Shown: positions 9,003 to 16,706 of the stretch, in pieces
Position numbering within the stretch: position 1 is the first letter of the stretch
Layout: each line of letters begins with the position of its first letter
NCBI RefSeq assembly: GCF_029813835.1
Contig: NZ_JARVKV010000037.1
Span: forward strand, 1-59,079
Direction: 5' to 3'
From: Streptomyces sp. DH37
GTDB lineage: Bacteria; Actinomycetota; Actinomycetes; Streptomycetales; Streptomycetaceae
DNA: 59,079 nt
Notes under the pieces: model-generated
Told to the model about the DNA's origin: nothing
The model's database searches: none
The model's input: the letters and a program-made list of their open reading frames with translations, nothing else
Program-made: the position numbers and the translations under genes

Positions 9003-9323
9003 TCAGCGGCGCCTGCGCCGGGACGACACCACCAGCAGCCCGGCCACCCCGACCACCACCAGCGCCACCGGCACGATCCGGGCCGCCCGCGGCCGCCCGT
9101 CCTCGTCCGTGAACCGGTCCCGCACGTCCGACAGCGCGTGGTTCACCGCGACGTACGCCCGGCCCGCCGTGCGGTCGACGGCCGACGCCGCCCGCGCCCG
9201 CACGTCGCCGGCGATCGTCTTCGGGTGCACCCTCACCGCCAGTTCGTCCAGCGTCTCGGCGAGCTCCTGCCGCCTGCGGACGATCTCCGCCTCGATCTCC
9301 GCGGGGGTCCTGGCTTCCGACAC
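9003..9323 (-). CDS. DUF3618 domain membrane protein
   Basis: Small single-pass membrane protein of 106 residues. The N-terminal signature TPAEIEAEIVRRRQELAET is that of DUF3618, an amphipathic helical motif found in actinobacterial membrane proteins of unknown function. A central helical region is followed by one hydrophobic helix near residues 83-98 and a basic RRRRR tail, which would orient the C-terminus to the cytoplasm. The GTG at 9323 is chosen because GGAGG lies 7 nt upstream and the conserved domain begins directly after it; the ORF could extend to 9446 but that part is unlike the family. It is divergent from bcp. Confidence 0.85.
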   Translation of the reverse strand: MSEARTPAEIEAEIVRRRQELAETLDELAVRVHPKTIAGDVRARAASAVDRTAGRAYVAVNHALSDVRDRFTDEDGRPRAARIVPVALVVVGVAGLLVVSSRRRRR

Positions 9324-9454
9324 CGCACTGCCTCCGTCGTCTCGTCCGTCTCGTCTGCCCCACCCGGGCTGCCGTGTACCGGGCTTCCGGCCACCGGACA
9401 GTGTGGCAGTTCCCTCCCGTCCGATGCCCCGCGCCACCCCCGTCACACCCCGTG

Positions 9455-9460
9455 GCTAGG
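9455..9460 (+). promoter_or_regulatory. Possible -10 element of bcp
   Basis: TAGGCT in the gap between the DUF3618 gene and bcp fits the Streptomyces vegetative -10 consensus, about 60 nt before the bcp start. No convincing -35 is seen at the right distance. Confidence 0.35.
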
Positions 9461-9521
9461 CTTTCGAACCGATAACGGACCCCGGCCCCGGGGACCGGAG
9501 AGCCCCGCCCGAGGAGTACGG

Positions 9522-9989
9522 ATGAGCGAGCGACTGCAACCCGGCGACACCGCACCGGCCTTCACCCTGCCCGACGCCGACGGCAACCCCGTCTCGCTCG
9601 CCGACCACGCCGGGCGCAAGGTCATCGTCTACTTCTACCCCGCCGCCCTCACCCCGGGCTGCACCAAGCAGGCCTGCGACTTCACCGACAACCTCGAGCT
9701 CCTCGCCGGCGCGGGCTACGACGTGATCGGCGTCTCCCCCGACAAGCCGGAGAAGCTCGCCAGGTTCCGGGAGAAGGAGAGCCTGCGGGTCACCCTCGTC
9801 GGCGACCCGGAGAAGAAGGTCCTGGAGGCGTACGGCGCCTTCGGCGAGAAGAAGCTCTACGGCAGGACCGTCACGGGCGTCATCCGCTCCACGGTGATCG
9901 TCGACGAGGAGGGGAAGGTCGAGCGGGCGCTGTACAACGTCAAGGCCACGGGCCACGTCGCCAAGCTCATCCGGGACCTCGCTCTCTGA
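9522..9989 (+). CDS. bcp: Thioredoxin-dependent thiol peroxidase (BCP/peroxiredoxin Q)
   Basis: Cytoplasmic peroxiredoxin that reduces hydrogen peroxide and organic hydroperoxides using thioredoxin. At 155 residues it matches the family. The peroxidatic Cys47 sits in the motif TPGCTKQAC, with the resolving Cys52 five residues later as in BCP enzymes, and the Thr44/Pro40 active-site environment (YFYPAALTPGC) is intact. ATG 9522 has GAGGAG 5 nt upstream. The longer open frame that begins at 8640 is antisense to other genes and not part of the protein. The gene is monocistronic. Confidence 0.96.
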   Translation: MSERLQPGDTAPAFTLPDADGNPVSLADHAGRKVIVYFYPAALTPGCTKQACDFTDNLELLAGAGYDVIGVSPDKPEKLARFREKESLRVTLVGDPEKKVLEAYGAFGEKKLYGRTVTGVIRSTVIVDEEGKVERALYNVKATGHVAKLIRDLAL

Positions 9990-9998
9990 CTGCCCTCC

Positions 9999-10040
9999 GA
10001 GCGCCCTCCGTCCGCCCTCTGAACGCCCTCCGTCCGCCTT
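9999..10040. repeat. Short direct repeat after bcp
   Basis: The 15-mer CGCCCTCCGTCCGCC occurs twice within about 40 nt in the bcp-HNH spacer, with further partial copies around it. It is pyrimidine-rich and may reflect slippage rather than function. Confidence 0.4.
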
Positions 10041-10171
10041 CCGGCCGCCCTCTGCCCCGCCCCCTCCCCCACCCGGCGTAACCACCCGGCGCGCCGTTCG
10101 TTGACCAGTGCGAGTCCGCGACGGACGACCGAACGAACACCGCGCGGACGGGGAAGCGAGGGGGAGGGGCC

Positions 10172-10819
10172 GTGGCAAGCCCGTACACACGCGAGCGCCT
10201 CGCCCGGGCCGCGGCGTCGTCGACGACGCTCACCGGGGCACTGGTCGAACTCGGAGTCGATCCGAGGAGCGGAACGCGACGCTACGTCCACGCTCGCATG
10301 AAGTCCATGGGGATCGACGTCTCGCACTTCCGGCGCGAGGGGGAGCGCTGGACCAGAGAGGTCCTGGAGGAGGCCGTCGGGGCCTCGACGAGTGTGTGCG
10401 GCGTCCTGCGTCACCTCGGCCTCGACGTCGTCGGCGGCCACCACACGCACATCGGCCGGAAGATCAGGGCTCTCGGCATCGACACCTCGCACTTCGTCAC
10501 CCGGCCCGACTCCCGCGGCCGCGGAAGACGCCGTACGGCGCGGGAGGTACTGGTCAAGGCGGACGGCCCTCGTGCCCGGCGCGTTCCCGGCAGCCGCCTC
10601 AAGCGGCACATGCTGGAGTTCGGCGTCTCCGACGTCTGTGCGCTGTGCGGGGTCCCGCCCGTCTGGCGAGGCCGCCCGCTGCCGCTCGAAGTGGACCACC
10701 TCAACGGTGACTGGCGGGACAACCGCATCGGCAATCTGCGGCTGCTCTGCCCCAACTGCCATTCCACGACGGGGAGCTACCGTGGCCGCGGCAAGCGCCG
10801 CGCGGAGACGGCGCGATGA
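10172..10819 (+). CDS. HNH endonuclease with duplicated N-terminal modules (copy 1)
   Basis: Predicted zinc-stabilised HNH nuclease, 215 residues. Two copies of a module of about 50 residues come first (about 5-53 and 60-109). Each begins [Y/W]TRE, contains a helix-rich core with an LG turn, and ends GID(V/T)SHF, the layout seen in HTH-like DNA-recognition segments of phage and homing-type HNH proteins. The nuclease domain (about 145-205) has CALC, LEVDHLNGDW, NLRLLCPNCH: two Cys pairs for zinc and the His-Asn-His core. GTG 10172 follows GGGAGG. Its stop overlaps the start of the next gene as ATGA. It is next to a tRNA-Leu but no integrase is present. Target is unknown; it could be a defence nuclease or a homing-type relic. 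Confidence 0.85.
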   Translation: MASPYTRERLARAAASSTTLTGALVELGVDPRSGTRRYVHARMKSMGIDVSHFRREGERWTREVLEEAVGASTSVCGVLRHLGLDVVGGHHTHIGRKIRALGIDTSHFVTRPDSRGRGRRRTAREVLVKADGPRARRVPGSRLKRHMLEFGVSDVCALCGVPPVWRGRPLPLEVDHLNGDWRDNRIGNLRLLCPNCHSTTGSYRGRGKRRAETAR

Positions 10820-11496
10820 GCGGTACGCGCTACACGCGGGAGGTGCTGGCCGAAGCGGCCGGGACATGCGCCGACATCGACGAGGTCATCGCCTACCTCG
10901 GCATCCGGCCCTACCACCAGCTCCGCCGCCACCTCCTCCGGCGCTTCGCCCACTTCGGCATCGACGTGTCGCACTTCCCCGCACCCCGACGGCCGGGGCA
11001 ACGGATCGTGCCGTGTCCGCCGATCGGCGAACTGCGCGACGCCGTGGCGGAGTCCAGGTCCATCGCCGCCGTCCTGAGACGGCTGGGGCGGCCGGACAAC
11101 GCCCGCTCCCGTGCCGCGCTCCGCCGGTGGATCTCACAGAACGGAATTGACGTCTCGCACTTCCTCGGCCAGGCGCATCAACGCGGCAGGAGCGGCACGG
11201 CACCGGCCGGACGGCCTGACGAGGTCCTGGTGAGGCACAACGGGGAACGGCGCACGAGGACGGCCGTACTCCGCCGGGCACTGCGCGAGATCGGTGTCGC
11301 CGAGCGGTGCGCCGAGTGCGGTACGGGCCCCGTATGGCACGGGCGGCCGATGACACTCGAAGTCGATCACGTCAACGGCGACTGGAGCGACGACCGTCCC
11401 GGCAACCTCCGGCTCCTCTGCCCGAACTGCCACGCGATCACCGCGACCTGGTGCCGCGGGGGCCGGAGGCGGAGGGGACGCCCTGTCACCGGCTGA
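10816..11496 (+). CDS. HNH endonuclease with duplicated N-terminal modules (copy 2)
   Basis: Tandem paralogue of the preceding gene, 226 residues, coupled to it by a 4-nt ATGA overlap. It repeats the same architecture: module 1 (YTREVLAEAA ... GIDVSHF, about 5-53), module 2 (about 73-116, ending GIDVSHF), then an HNH domain with CAEC, LEVDHVNGDW and NLRLLCPNCH. The HNH domains of the two copies are clearly similar while the modules differ more, as expected if the modules set DNA specificity. The close coupling suggests the proteins are made in equal amounts and might act as a heterodimer. No methyltransferase is adjacent, so a classical restriction system is unlikely. Confidence 0.85.
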   Translation: MSGTRYTREVLAEAAGTCADIDEVIAYLGIRPYHQLRRHLLRRFAHFGIDVSHFPAPRRPGQRIVPCPPIGELRDAVAESRSIAAVLRRLGRPDNARSRAALRRWISQNGIDVSHFLGQAHQRGRSGTAPAGRPDEVLVRHNGERRTRTAVLRRALREIGVAERCAECGTGPVWHGRPMTLEVDHVNGDWSDDRPGNLRLLCPNCHAITATWCRGGRRRRGRPVTG

Positions 11497-11549
11497 CTCG
11501 CGCCCGCCTGCGCGGGGTGCCCTTGGGCCGATACGATGGCGTACGACCA

Positions 11550-11633
11550 GCGGCCGTGGCGGAATTGGCCTACGCGCAGCACTTAGGATGCTGTGGGAGA
11601 AATCCCTTGAGGGTTCGAGTCCCTCCGGCCGCA
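11550..11633 (+). tRNA. tRNA-Leu, anticodon TAG
   Basis: An 84-nt class II tRNA. The acceptor stem pairs GCGGCCG (11550-11556) with CGGCCGC (11626-11632), discriminator A at 11633. The anticodon stem CAGCA/TGCTG encloses loop CTTAGGA, giving anticodon TAG, and a variable arm is present. The T arm contains GGTTCGAGTCC. The CCA end is not encoded. It reads CUA and other CUN leucine codons. Confidence 0.95.
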
Positions 11634-11646
11634 CAGACCTTGGATT

Positions 11647-11677
11647 CGAAGGCCCGGCTCGGAGAGCCGGGCCTTCG
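11647..11677. terminator. Terminator hairpin after tRNA-Leu, shared with rdgB
   Basis: A perfect 14-bp stem (11647-11660 with 11664-11677) and 3-nt loop lies 14 nt after the tRNA and between convergent transcripts (tRNA rightward, rdgB leftward). Confidence 0.85.
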
Positions 11678-11712
11678 GCGTTGTCGGGGCGACCGGCCCG
11701 ACGGGGCGGCCG

Positions 11713-12318
11713 TCAGGCCAGCAGTTCCCGGATCACCGGGGCCAGGGCGCGGAACGCCTGGCCGCGGTGGCTGATGGCGTTCTTCTCGTCCGGGGTGAGC
11801 TCGGCGCAGGTGCGCGTCTCGCCGTCGGGCTGGAGGATGGGGTCGTAGCCGAAGCCGCCGGTGCCGGCGGGTTCGCGGCGCAGGGTGCCGGGCAGACGGC
11901 CCTCGACGACGCGTTCGGTGCCGTCGGGGAGGGCCAGGGCCGCGGCACAGGCGAAGTGCGCGGCGCGGTGGGCGTCGTCGATGTCGGAGAGCTGGGCGAG
12001 GAGCAGGTCGAGGTTGGCCTTGTCGTCGCCGTGGCGTCCGGACCAGCGGGCGGAGAAGATGCCGGGGGCTCCGCCGAGCACGTCGACGCACAGGCCGGAG
12101 TCGTCGGCGACGGCGGGTACGCCGGTGGCCTGGGCCAGGGTGCGCGCCTTGAGGAGCGCGTTCTCGGCGAAGGTGGTGCCGGTCTCCTTCACGTCCGGGA
12201 CTTCGGGGTAGGCGTCGGCTCCGACCAGGGCGAGGTCCAGTCCGGCGGCGGAGAGGATGGCCTCCAGTTCTCGGACCTTGTGGGCGTTGCGGGTGGCGAG
12301 GATCAGGCGCTGGCTCAT
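11713..12318 (-). CDS. rdgB: Non-canonical purine NTP pyrophosphatase, RdgB/HAM1 family
   Basis: House-cleaning enzyme that hydrolyses dITP, ITP and XTP to monophosphates, keeping inosine and xanthine out of nucleic acids. The N-terminal ILATRN(A)HKVREL motif is the triphosphate-binding signature, FAENALLKA and VADDSGLCVD carry the metal-binding residues, GGFGYDPI is the substrate loop and ISHRGQAF the C-terminal signature. At 201 residues it has the family's usual length. Start ATG 12318 has no Shine-Dalgarno but a GATAAT hexamer 8 nt upstream, so the transcript may be leaderless or nearly so. In mycobacteria it is linked with rph, as here, although a lipoprotein gene lies between them. Confidence 0.96.
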   Translation of the reverse strand: MSQRLILATRNAHKVRELEAILSAAGLDLALVGADAYPEVPDVKETGTTFAENALLKARTLAQATGVPAVADDSGLCVDVLGGAPGIFSARWSGRHGDDKANLDLLLAQLSDIDDAHRAAHFACAAALALPDGTERVVEGRLPGTLRREPAGTGGFGYDPILQPDGETRTCAELTPDEKNAISHRGQAFRALAPVIRELLA

Positions 12319-12326
12319 GGGGACCG

Positions 12327-12332
12327 ATTATC
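12327..12332 (-). promoter_or_regulatory. -10 hexamer directly upstream of rdgB
   Basis: GATAAT (minus strand) ends 8 nt before the ATG with no ribosome-binding site between, consistent with a leaderless or near-leaderless rdgB mRNA. Confidence 0.45.
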
Positions 12333-12382
12333 CCCGTCCGGCCGCCGGAATCACCGGGCCGGCCGGCGCCGGGCCGCTCCCG

Positions 12383-12760
12383 TCAGCCGGGGGTGCAGAC
12401 CTGGGTCAGTTCGTCGGCGGCGTCGACGACGGGGCCGACGTCGGGGGCCTTGCCCTGCTCCACGGACTCGCGGACGTTGTCGACGGACTTCTGGAGGTCC
12501 TCGGCGACCTTGCCGATGTCGGCGTTGTCCGTGCTTCCGGTGATCTTGTCGAGGTTCTCGTCGATGCGGTTGAGGGACTCGTTGATCTCGGCGGGGTTCT
12601 CGATCCCGTCGGCGGCGGCCTGCTGGAGGGCGTTGGCGCTGTCGACGATGACGACGGCGGTGTTGGCGCAGTCCAGCGCGTTCTGGACGGCGCTGCACCC
12701 CACCAGGGGGAGGGCGAGGACGACGGGAGCGAGTGCGGCGAGGGTGGTCCGGCGACGCAT
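12383..12760 (-). CDS. Predicted lipoprotein, unknown function
   Basis: Exported lipoprotein of 125 residues. The N-terminus MRRRTTLAALAPVV is a lipoprotein signal and ends in the lipobox LVGC, so Cys would be lipidated and the mature protein held on the outer face of the membrane. The rest is helical, with heptad-like stretches (ENLDKITGSTDNADIGKVAE) and two additional Cys residues (DCAN near the start and VCTPG at the end) that could form a disulfide. ATG 12760 has AGAGGA upstream; the upstream in-frame ATG at 12877 would bury the signal peptide. It lies between rph and rdgB. I do not recognise a functional family. Confidence 0.8.
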   Translation of the reverse strand: MRRRTTLAALAPVVLALPLVGCSAVQNALDCANTAVVIVDSANALQQAAADGIENPAEINESLNRIDENLDKITGSTDNADIGKVAEDLQKSVDNVRESVEQGKAPDVGPVVDAADELTQVCTPG

Positions 12761-12780
12761 GGGGTCCTCTCTGTCTGGAC

Positions 12781-12808
12781 GGGCCGCACGGCTCGACCCG
12801 TACGGCCC
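12781..12808 (-). terminator. Weak hairpin between rph and the lipoprotein gene
   Basis: An 11-bp stem (12781-12791 with 12798-12808) with one mismatch. It lies upstream of the lipoprotein start and downstream of rph, and could terminate or attenuate rph read-through. Confidence 0.35.
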
Positions 12809-12909
12809 GTGCCCTGTAGGACGCGTAAAGCGCTCGCAAAGTTCCGCGCCCCGCCGCGTTCCCGGCCGCTTTCTCATTCGGTGTCACCCGGACGGCGGGG
12901 CGGCGGTGT

Positions 12910-13653
<744 letters not shown>

Positions 13654-13660
13654 GGGTGCG

Positions 13661-13666
13661 AGCCTA
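13661..13666 (-). promoter_or_regulatory. Leaderless-type -10 hexamer before rph
   Basis: TAGGCT (minus strand) ends 7 nt before the rph ATG; the 7 nt contain no Shine-Dalgarno. The -35 region is unremarkable. Confidence 0.55.
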
Positions 13667-13761
13667 GTGCCACGGGCGGAACGGCCGGTTCGGGGAACGG
13701 CCGGGGCGGTCCGGTGGGCGGGGCCGCCCGGATCCGGTCCGGGCCGGTCCGGGTCAGGCGG

Positions 13762-13995
13762 TCACATCATGTCCTCGATCTCGGCGGCGATGGGGTCGGC
13801 GTCGGTGCCGATGACGACCTGGACGGCGGATCCCATCCTGACGACGCCGTGGGCGCCGGCGGCCTTGAGGGCGGTCTCGTCGATGAGGGAGGGGTCCTCG
13901 ACCTCGGTGCGCAGACGGGTGACGCAGCCCTCGATCTCGACGATGTTGTCGATGCCGCCGAGCCCGGCGACGATGTTCTCCGCTTTGCCGGCCAT
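13762..13995 (-). CDS. nagF: PTS EIIB component, N-acetylglucosamine/glucose type
   Basis: Small cytoplasmic phosphotransferase subunit of 77 residues. It passes phosphate from EIIA to the sugar entering through the EIIC channel. The phosphorylated Cys is in NIVEIEGCVTRLR, and the downstream LIDETALKAAGAHGVV segment is the usual EIIB fold. As in Streptomyces NagF, it is encoded apart from its EIIC partner, which lies divergently next door. The start is taken at ATG 13995 because the conserved domain begins there, although GGAGG is only 2 nt away; the frame extends to 14085. I did not see a clear DasR operator in the 356-nt gap between this start and the EIIC start. The gene name follows the Streptomyces homologue. 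Confidence 0.88.
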   Translation of the reverse strand: MAGKAENIVAGLGGIDNIVEIEGCVTRLRTEVEDPSLIDETALKAAGAHGVVRMGSAVQVVIGTDADPIAAEIEDMM

Positions 13996-14351
13996 GTCCT
14001 CCGCCTTCCCGCCGACCGCCGTCGGCCGTCTCGACTCGCATCGACCCGTCTCGCGTCCTATGTCCCCTATGGACCTGATTGGCACATTAACCTACGTCAT
14101 GCGCACCTCGCGAGAGGGCCTTCAAGGGCTCCATACCGCTTCCCCGCCCCGCCGGGAAGACCGGGCGGGGCGAACCGCGTCCGGAGTACTGCATTCCGGC
14201 ACTCTCCCCGCCGCCGCCGGCATCCTCGCCCGCCTGGTCCCCTTCGCGGCGTTTGATCGTGTTACAACCTGCCTACAGCATTTTGCGACACCTGTGATGC
14301 TTGCGCTGCGGAGGTGCGGCGCGGACCGCACGGCCCCACGGGAGGAAGCCG
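13996..14351. other. Divergent region between PTS EIIB and EIIC genes
   Basis: 356 nt that should hold both promoters. A possible TTGATC/TACAGC pair with 15-nt spacing lies at about 14250-14280 on the plus strand. No sequence close to the DasR palindrome that controls these genes in other Streptomyces was found by eye. GGAGGAAG before the EIIC ATG is at 14341-14348. Confidence 0.35.
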
Positions 14352-15659
14352 ATGACCACGGCCACTGCTCAGGCATCCGACGACGGGCGCGGCGGCGGAG
14401 GGGGCGACGGGCGCGGGAGGGGCCGCGGCTCGGGCGCGATGGCGGTGGCCCAGCGCATCGGGCGCAGTCTGATGCTGCCGATCGCCGTGCTGCCCGCGGC
14501 GGCCCTGATGGTCCGTCTGGGGTACGAGGACATGCTCGGCCGGGAGGGCTTCCCCGACGCCGTCAACCGGACCGCCGAGTTCCTGGCGGCGGGCGGCGGG
14601 GCGCTGCTGGACAACCTGCCGCTGCTGTTCGCCGTCGGCATCGCGATCGGCTTCGCCCGGCGGGCGGACGGCTCGACGGGGCTGGCGGCCGTCGTGGGCT
14701 ATCTGGTCTTCCAGCAGGTGATGGCCACCTTCACCGACCCCAATCTGCCGCCGGAGGAGGGCGTCGCCCGGCCGGCGGACGCCGGCGTCCTGGGCGGTGT
14801 GGTGATGGGCGTCGTCACCGCCCTGCTCTACCAGCGCTACCACCGCAGGAAGCTGCCGGACTGGCTGGGCTTCTTCGGCGGCCGCCGACTGGTGCCGATC
14901 CTGGCGTCGTTCGCGGGGCTGGGCCTGGGCGTCGTCTTCGGCTACGCCTGGCCGGTGCTGGGGGCGGCCATCCACGGCTTCGGCGAGTGGCTGGTGGGCT
15001 CCGGCGCGCTGGGGGCGGGCGTCTTCGGGACGGCCAACCGGGCGCTGATCCCGGTGGGCATGCACCACCTGCTGAACTCGTTCCCGTGGTTCCAGGCCGG
15101 TTCCCACGAGGACGGCGGGGTCCGCTACGAGGGGGACATCGCGCGCTTCCTGCACGGGGACCCGACGGCCGGGCAGTTCATGACCGGCTTCTTCCCCATC
15201 ATGATGTTCGCCCTTCCGGCCGCCTGCCTGGCGATGTACCACTGCGCCCGGCCCGAGCGCCGCAAGGTGGTGGGCGGCATGATGCTCTCCATCGCGCTGA
15301 CCGCCTTCGTCACGGGGGTGACCGAGCCGATCGAGTTCACGTTCATGTTCGTCGCGCCGGCGCTGTACGCGGTCCACGCGGTGCTGACCGGGGTCTCGAT
15401 GGCGCTGAGCTGGGCGCTGGGGGCGCGGGACGGCTTCGGCTTCTCGGCCGGGGCGATCGACTTCCTGCTGAACCTGGGGATCGCGTCCAGGCCGTGGCTG
15501 CTGGTGGTGCTCGGCCTGTGCTTCGCGGCGGTGTACTACGCCGTCTTCCGGTTCGCGATCGTCCGCTTCGACCTGCCGACACCGGGCCGGGAGTCCGACG
15601 AGGAGGTCCCCGAGCAGGAGGCGACCCGGTACGACCAGCCGGACCGGTACAGGGCGTAG
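14352..15659 (+). CDS. nagE: PTS EIIC permease, N-acetylglucosamine
   Basis: Membrane channel of the phosphotransferase system that imports and phosphorylates N-acetylglucosamine. It is 435 residues with a Gly/Arg-rich cytoplasmic start, then about ten membrane segments. Motifs typical of the glucose/GlcNAc EIIC family are visible: the first helix after RIGRSLMLPIAVLPAAAL, NLPLLFAVGIAIGFA, the MHHLLNSFPWF segment and the sugar-site TEPIEF(T)FMFVAP. There is no fused EIIB or EIIA domain; the separate EIIB gene lies divergently upstream. ATG 14352 has a strong GGAGGAAG. The order and split layout match NagE2 of Streptomyces; only one EIIC is present here, so I cannot separate NagE1 from NagE2. 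Confidence 0.92.
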   Translation: MTTATAQASDDGRGGGGGDGRGRGRGSGAMAVAQRIGRSLMLPIAVLPAAALMVRLGYEDMLGREGFPDAVNRTAEFLAAGGGALLDNLPLLFAVGIAIGFARRADGSTGLAAVVGYLVFQQVMATFTDPNLPPEEGVARPADAGVLGGVVMGVVTALLYQRYHRRKLPDWLGFFGGRRLVPILASFAGLGLGVVFGYAWPVLGAAIHGFGEWLVGSGALGAGVFGTANRALIPVGMHHLLNSFPWFQAGSHEDGGVRYEGDIARFLHGDPTAGQFMTGFFPIMMFALPAACLAMYHCARPERRKVVGGMMLSIALTAFVTGVTEPIEFTFMFVAPALYAVHAVLTGVSMALSWALGARDGFGFSAGAIDFLLNLGIASRPWLLVVLGLCFAAVYYAVFRFAIVRFDLPTPGRESDEEVPEQEATRYDQPDRYRA

Positions 15660-15722
15660 GCCGCGCCGCCGTGGACCGGCCACGGACCCGCCACGGACCG
15701 GCGGGGTGCGGCCGGGGTGCGG

Positions 15723-16478
15723 TCAGAGCTCGTAGACGGCTCCGGGACGGGCCATCTCCACCGGCCCGCCGAAGGCCGCCCGCGCGTCGCGCAGGTTGTG
15801 CCGGGGGTCGGTCCACGGCGGGATGTGGGTGAGGACCAGCCGTCCGACCCGGGCCTCCTCGGCGCACTCCCCGGCCTGCCGTCCGTTGAGGTGGAGCTCG
15901 GGGATGTCCTCCTTGCCGTCGGTGAAGGACGCCTCGCACAGGAAGAGGTCGGCGTTCTCGGCCAGGCCGCACAGGGCGTCGCAGGGGCCGGTGTCGCCGG
16001 AGTAGACGAGGGCCTTCCCGTCGTGCTCGACGCGGAAGCCGTAGGTCTCGACCGGGTGCCGCACCTGGTCGGCGGTGACGGTCAGGGGGCCGAGGCGGAA
16101 GGTGCTCCGGGGGGCGAGGTCGCGGAAGTCGAAGACCTCGCTCATGGAGGTGTCGGACGGGGTGTCGGCGTAGGCCGTGGTCAGCCGCTGCTCGGTGCCC
16201 TTGGGGCCGTAGACCGGGATGGCCTCGCAGCGCCCTCCCTCGTGCCGGTAGTACCGGGCCACGAAGTACGCGCACATGTCGATGCAGTGGTCCGCGTGGA
16301 GGTGGCTGAGCACGATGGCGTCGAGGTCGTAGAGACCGCAGTGGCGCTGCAGCTCGCCCAGGGCGCCGTTGCCCATGTCGAGCAGGAGCCGGTAGCCGTC
16401 GGCCTCGACGAGGTAGCTGGAGCAGGCCGATTCCGCGGACGGGAACGATCCCGAGCAGCCGACGACGGTGAGCTTCAT
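15723..16478 (-). CDS. MBL-fold metallo-hydrolase, Rv1339/class II phosphodiesterase-like
   Basis: Metallo-beta-lactamase-fold enzyme of 251 residues, probably cytoplasmic. The metal-binding motif is SHLHADHCIDM, with further ligands in VRHPVETYGF, YSGDTGPCD and LTHIPPW. Gene context (rph downstream, cysM upstream) is that of mycobacterial Rv1339, reported to be an atypical class II cyclic-AMP phosphodiesterase, which makes cyclic-nucleotide hydrolysis the best guess. The closest general family is RNase Z-like beta-lactamase hydrolases. GGAGG lies 11 nt before ATG 16478. The Crp-type site at 20558 nearby would make a cAMP role of interest, but that link is inference. Confidence 0.85.
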   Translation of the reverse strand: MKLTVVGCSGSFPSAESACSSYLVEADGYRLLLDMGNGALGELQRHCGLYDLDAIVLSHLHADHCIDMCAYFVARYYRHEGGRCEAIPVYGPKGTEQRLTTAYADTPSDTSMSEVFDFRDLAPRSTFRLGPLTVTADQVRHPVETYGFRVEHDGKALVYSGDTGPCDALCGLAENADLFLCEASFTDGKEDIPELHLNGRQAGECAEEARVGRLVLTHIPPWTDPRHNLRDARAAFGGPVEMARPGAVYEL

Positions 16479-16635
16479 AGGGGAAGGAACCTCCGTGGCC
16501 CGGAAGAGGGGTTACCTGAGCGTAAGGCGCATGGGGGCCGGTGGCTCCTCCACGGTGCTCCGTTGTGGGCGGAATCACCAGGGCGGGGGGGTGGTGAGGC
16601 GGGGATCACGCGGCGCGGGGCCGCGGGGTGCGAGC

Positions 16636-16670
16636 GCCCCCGTACGGCCGGGAACGGGCCGTACGGGGGC
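16636..16670 (-). terminator. Terminator hairpin after cysM
   Basis: A perfect 14-bp stem (16636-16649 with 16657-16670) with a 7-nt loop, 36 nt after the cysM stop. Confidence 0.8.
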
Positions 16671-16706
16671 GGCGGGGAGCGGGCCGCGCGGGCCTGACGG
16701 GCCGGG

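Noticed and set aside
10172..11496. Restriction-modification system
   Set aside because: Two nuclease genes but no methyltransferase or specificity subunit within reach, so a classical system is not supported.
13996..14351. DasR operator search in the PTS intergenic region
   Set aside because: Expected because DasR controls these genes in other Streptomyces, but I could not find a sequence near the DasR palindrome by eye. A weight-matrix scan is needed.
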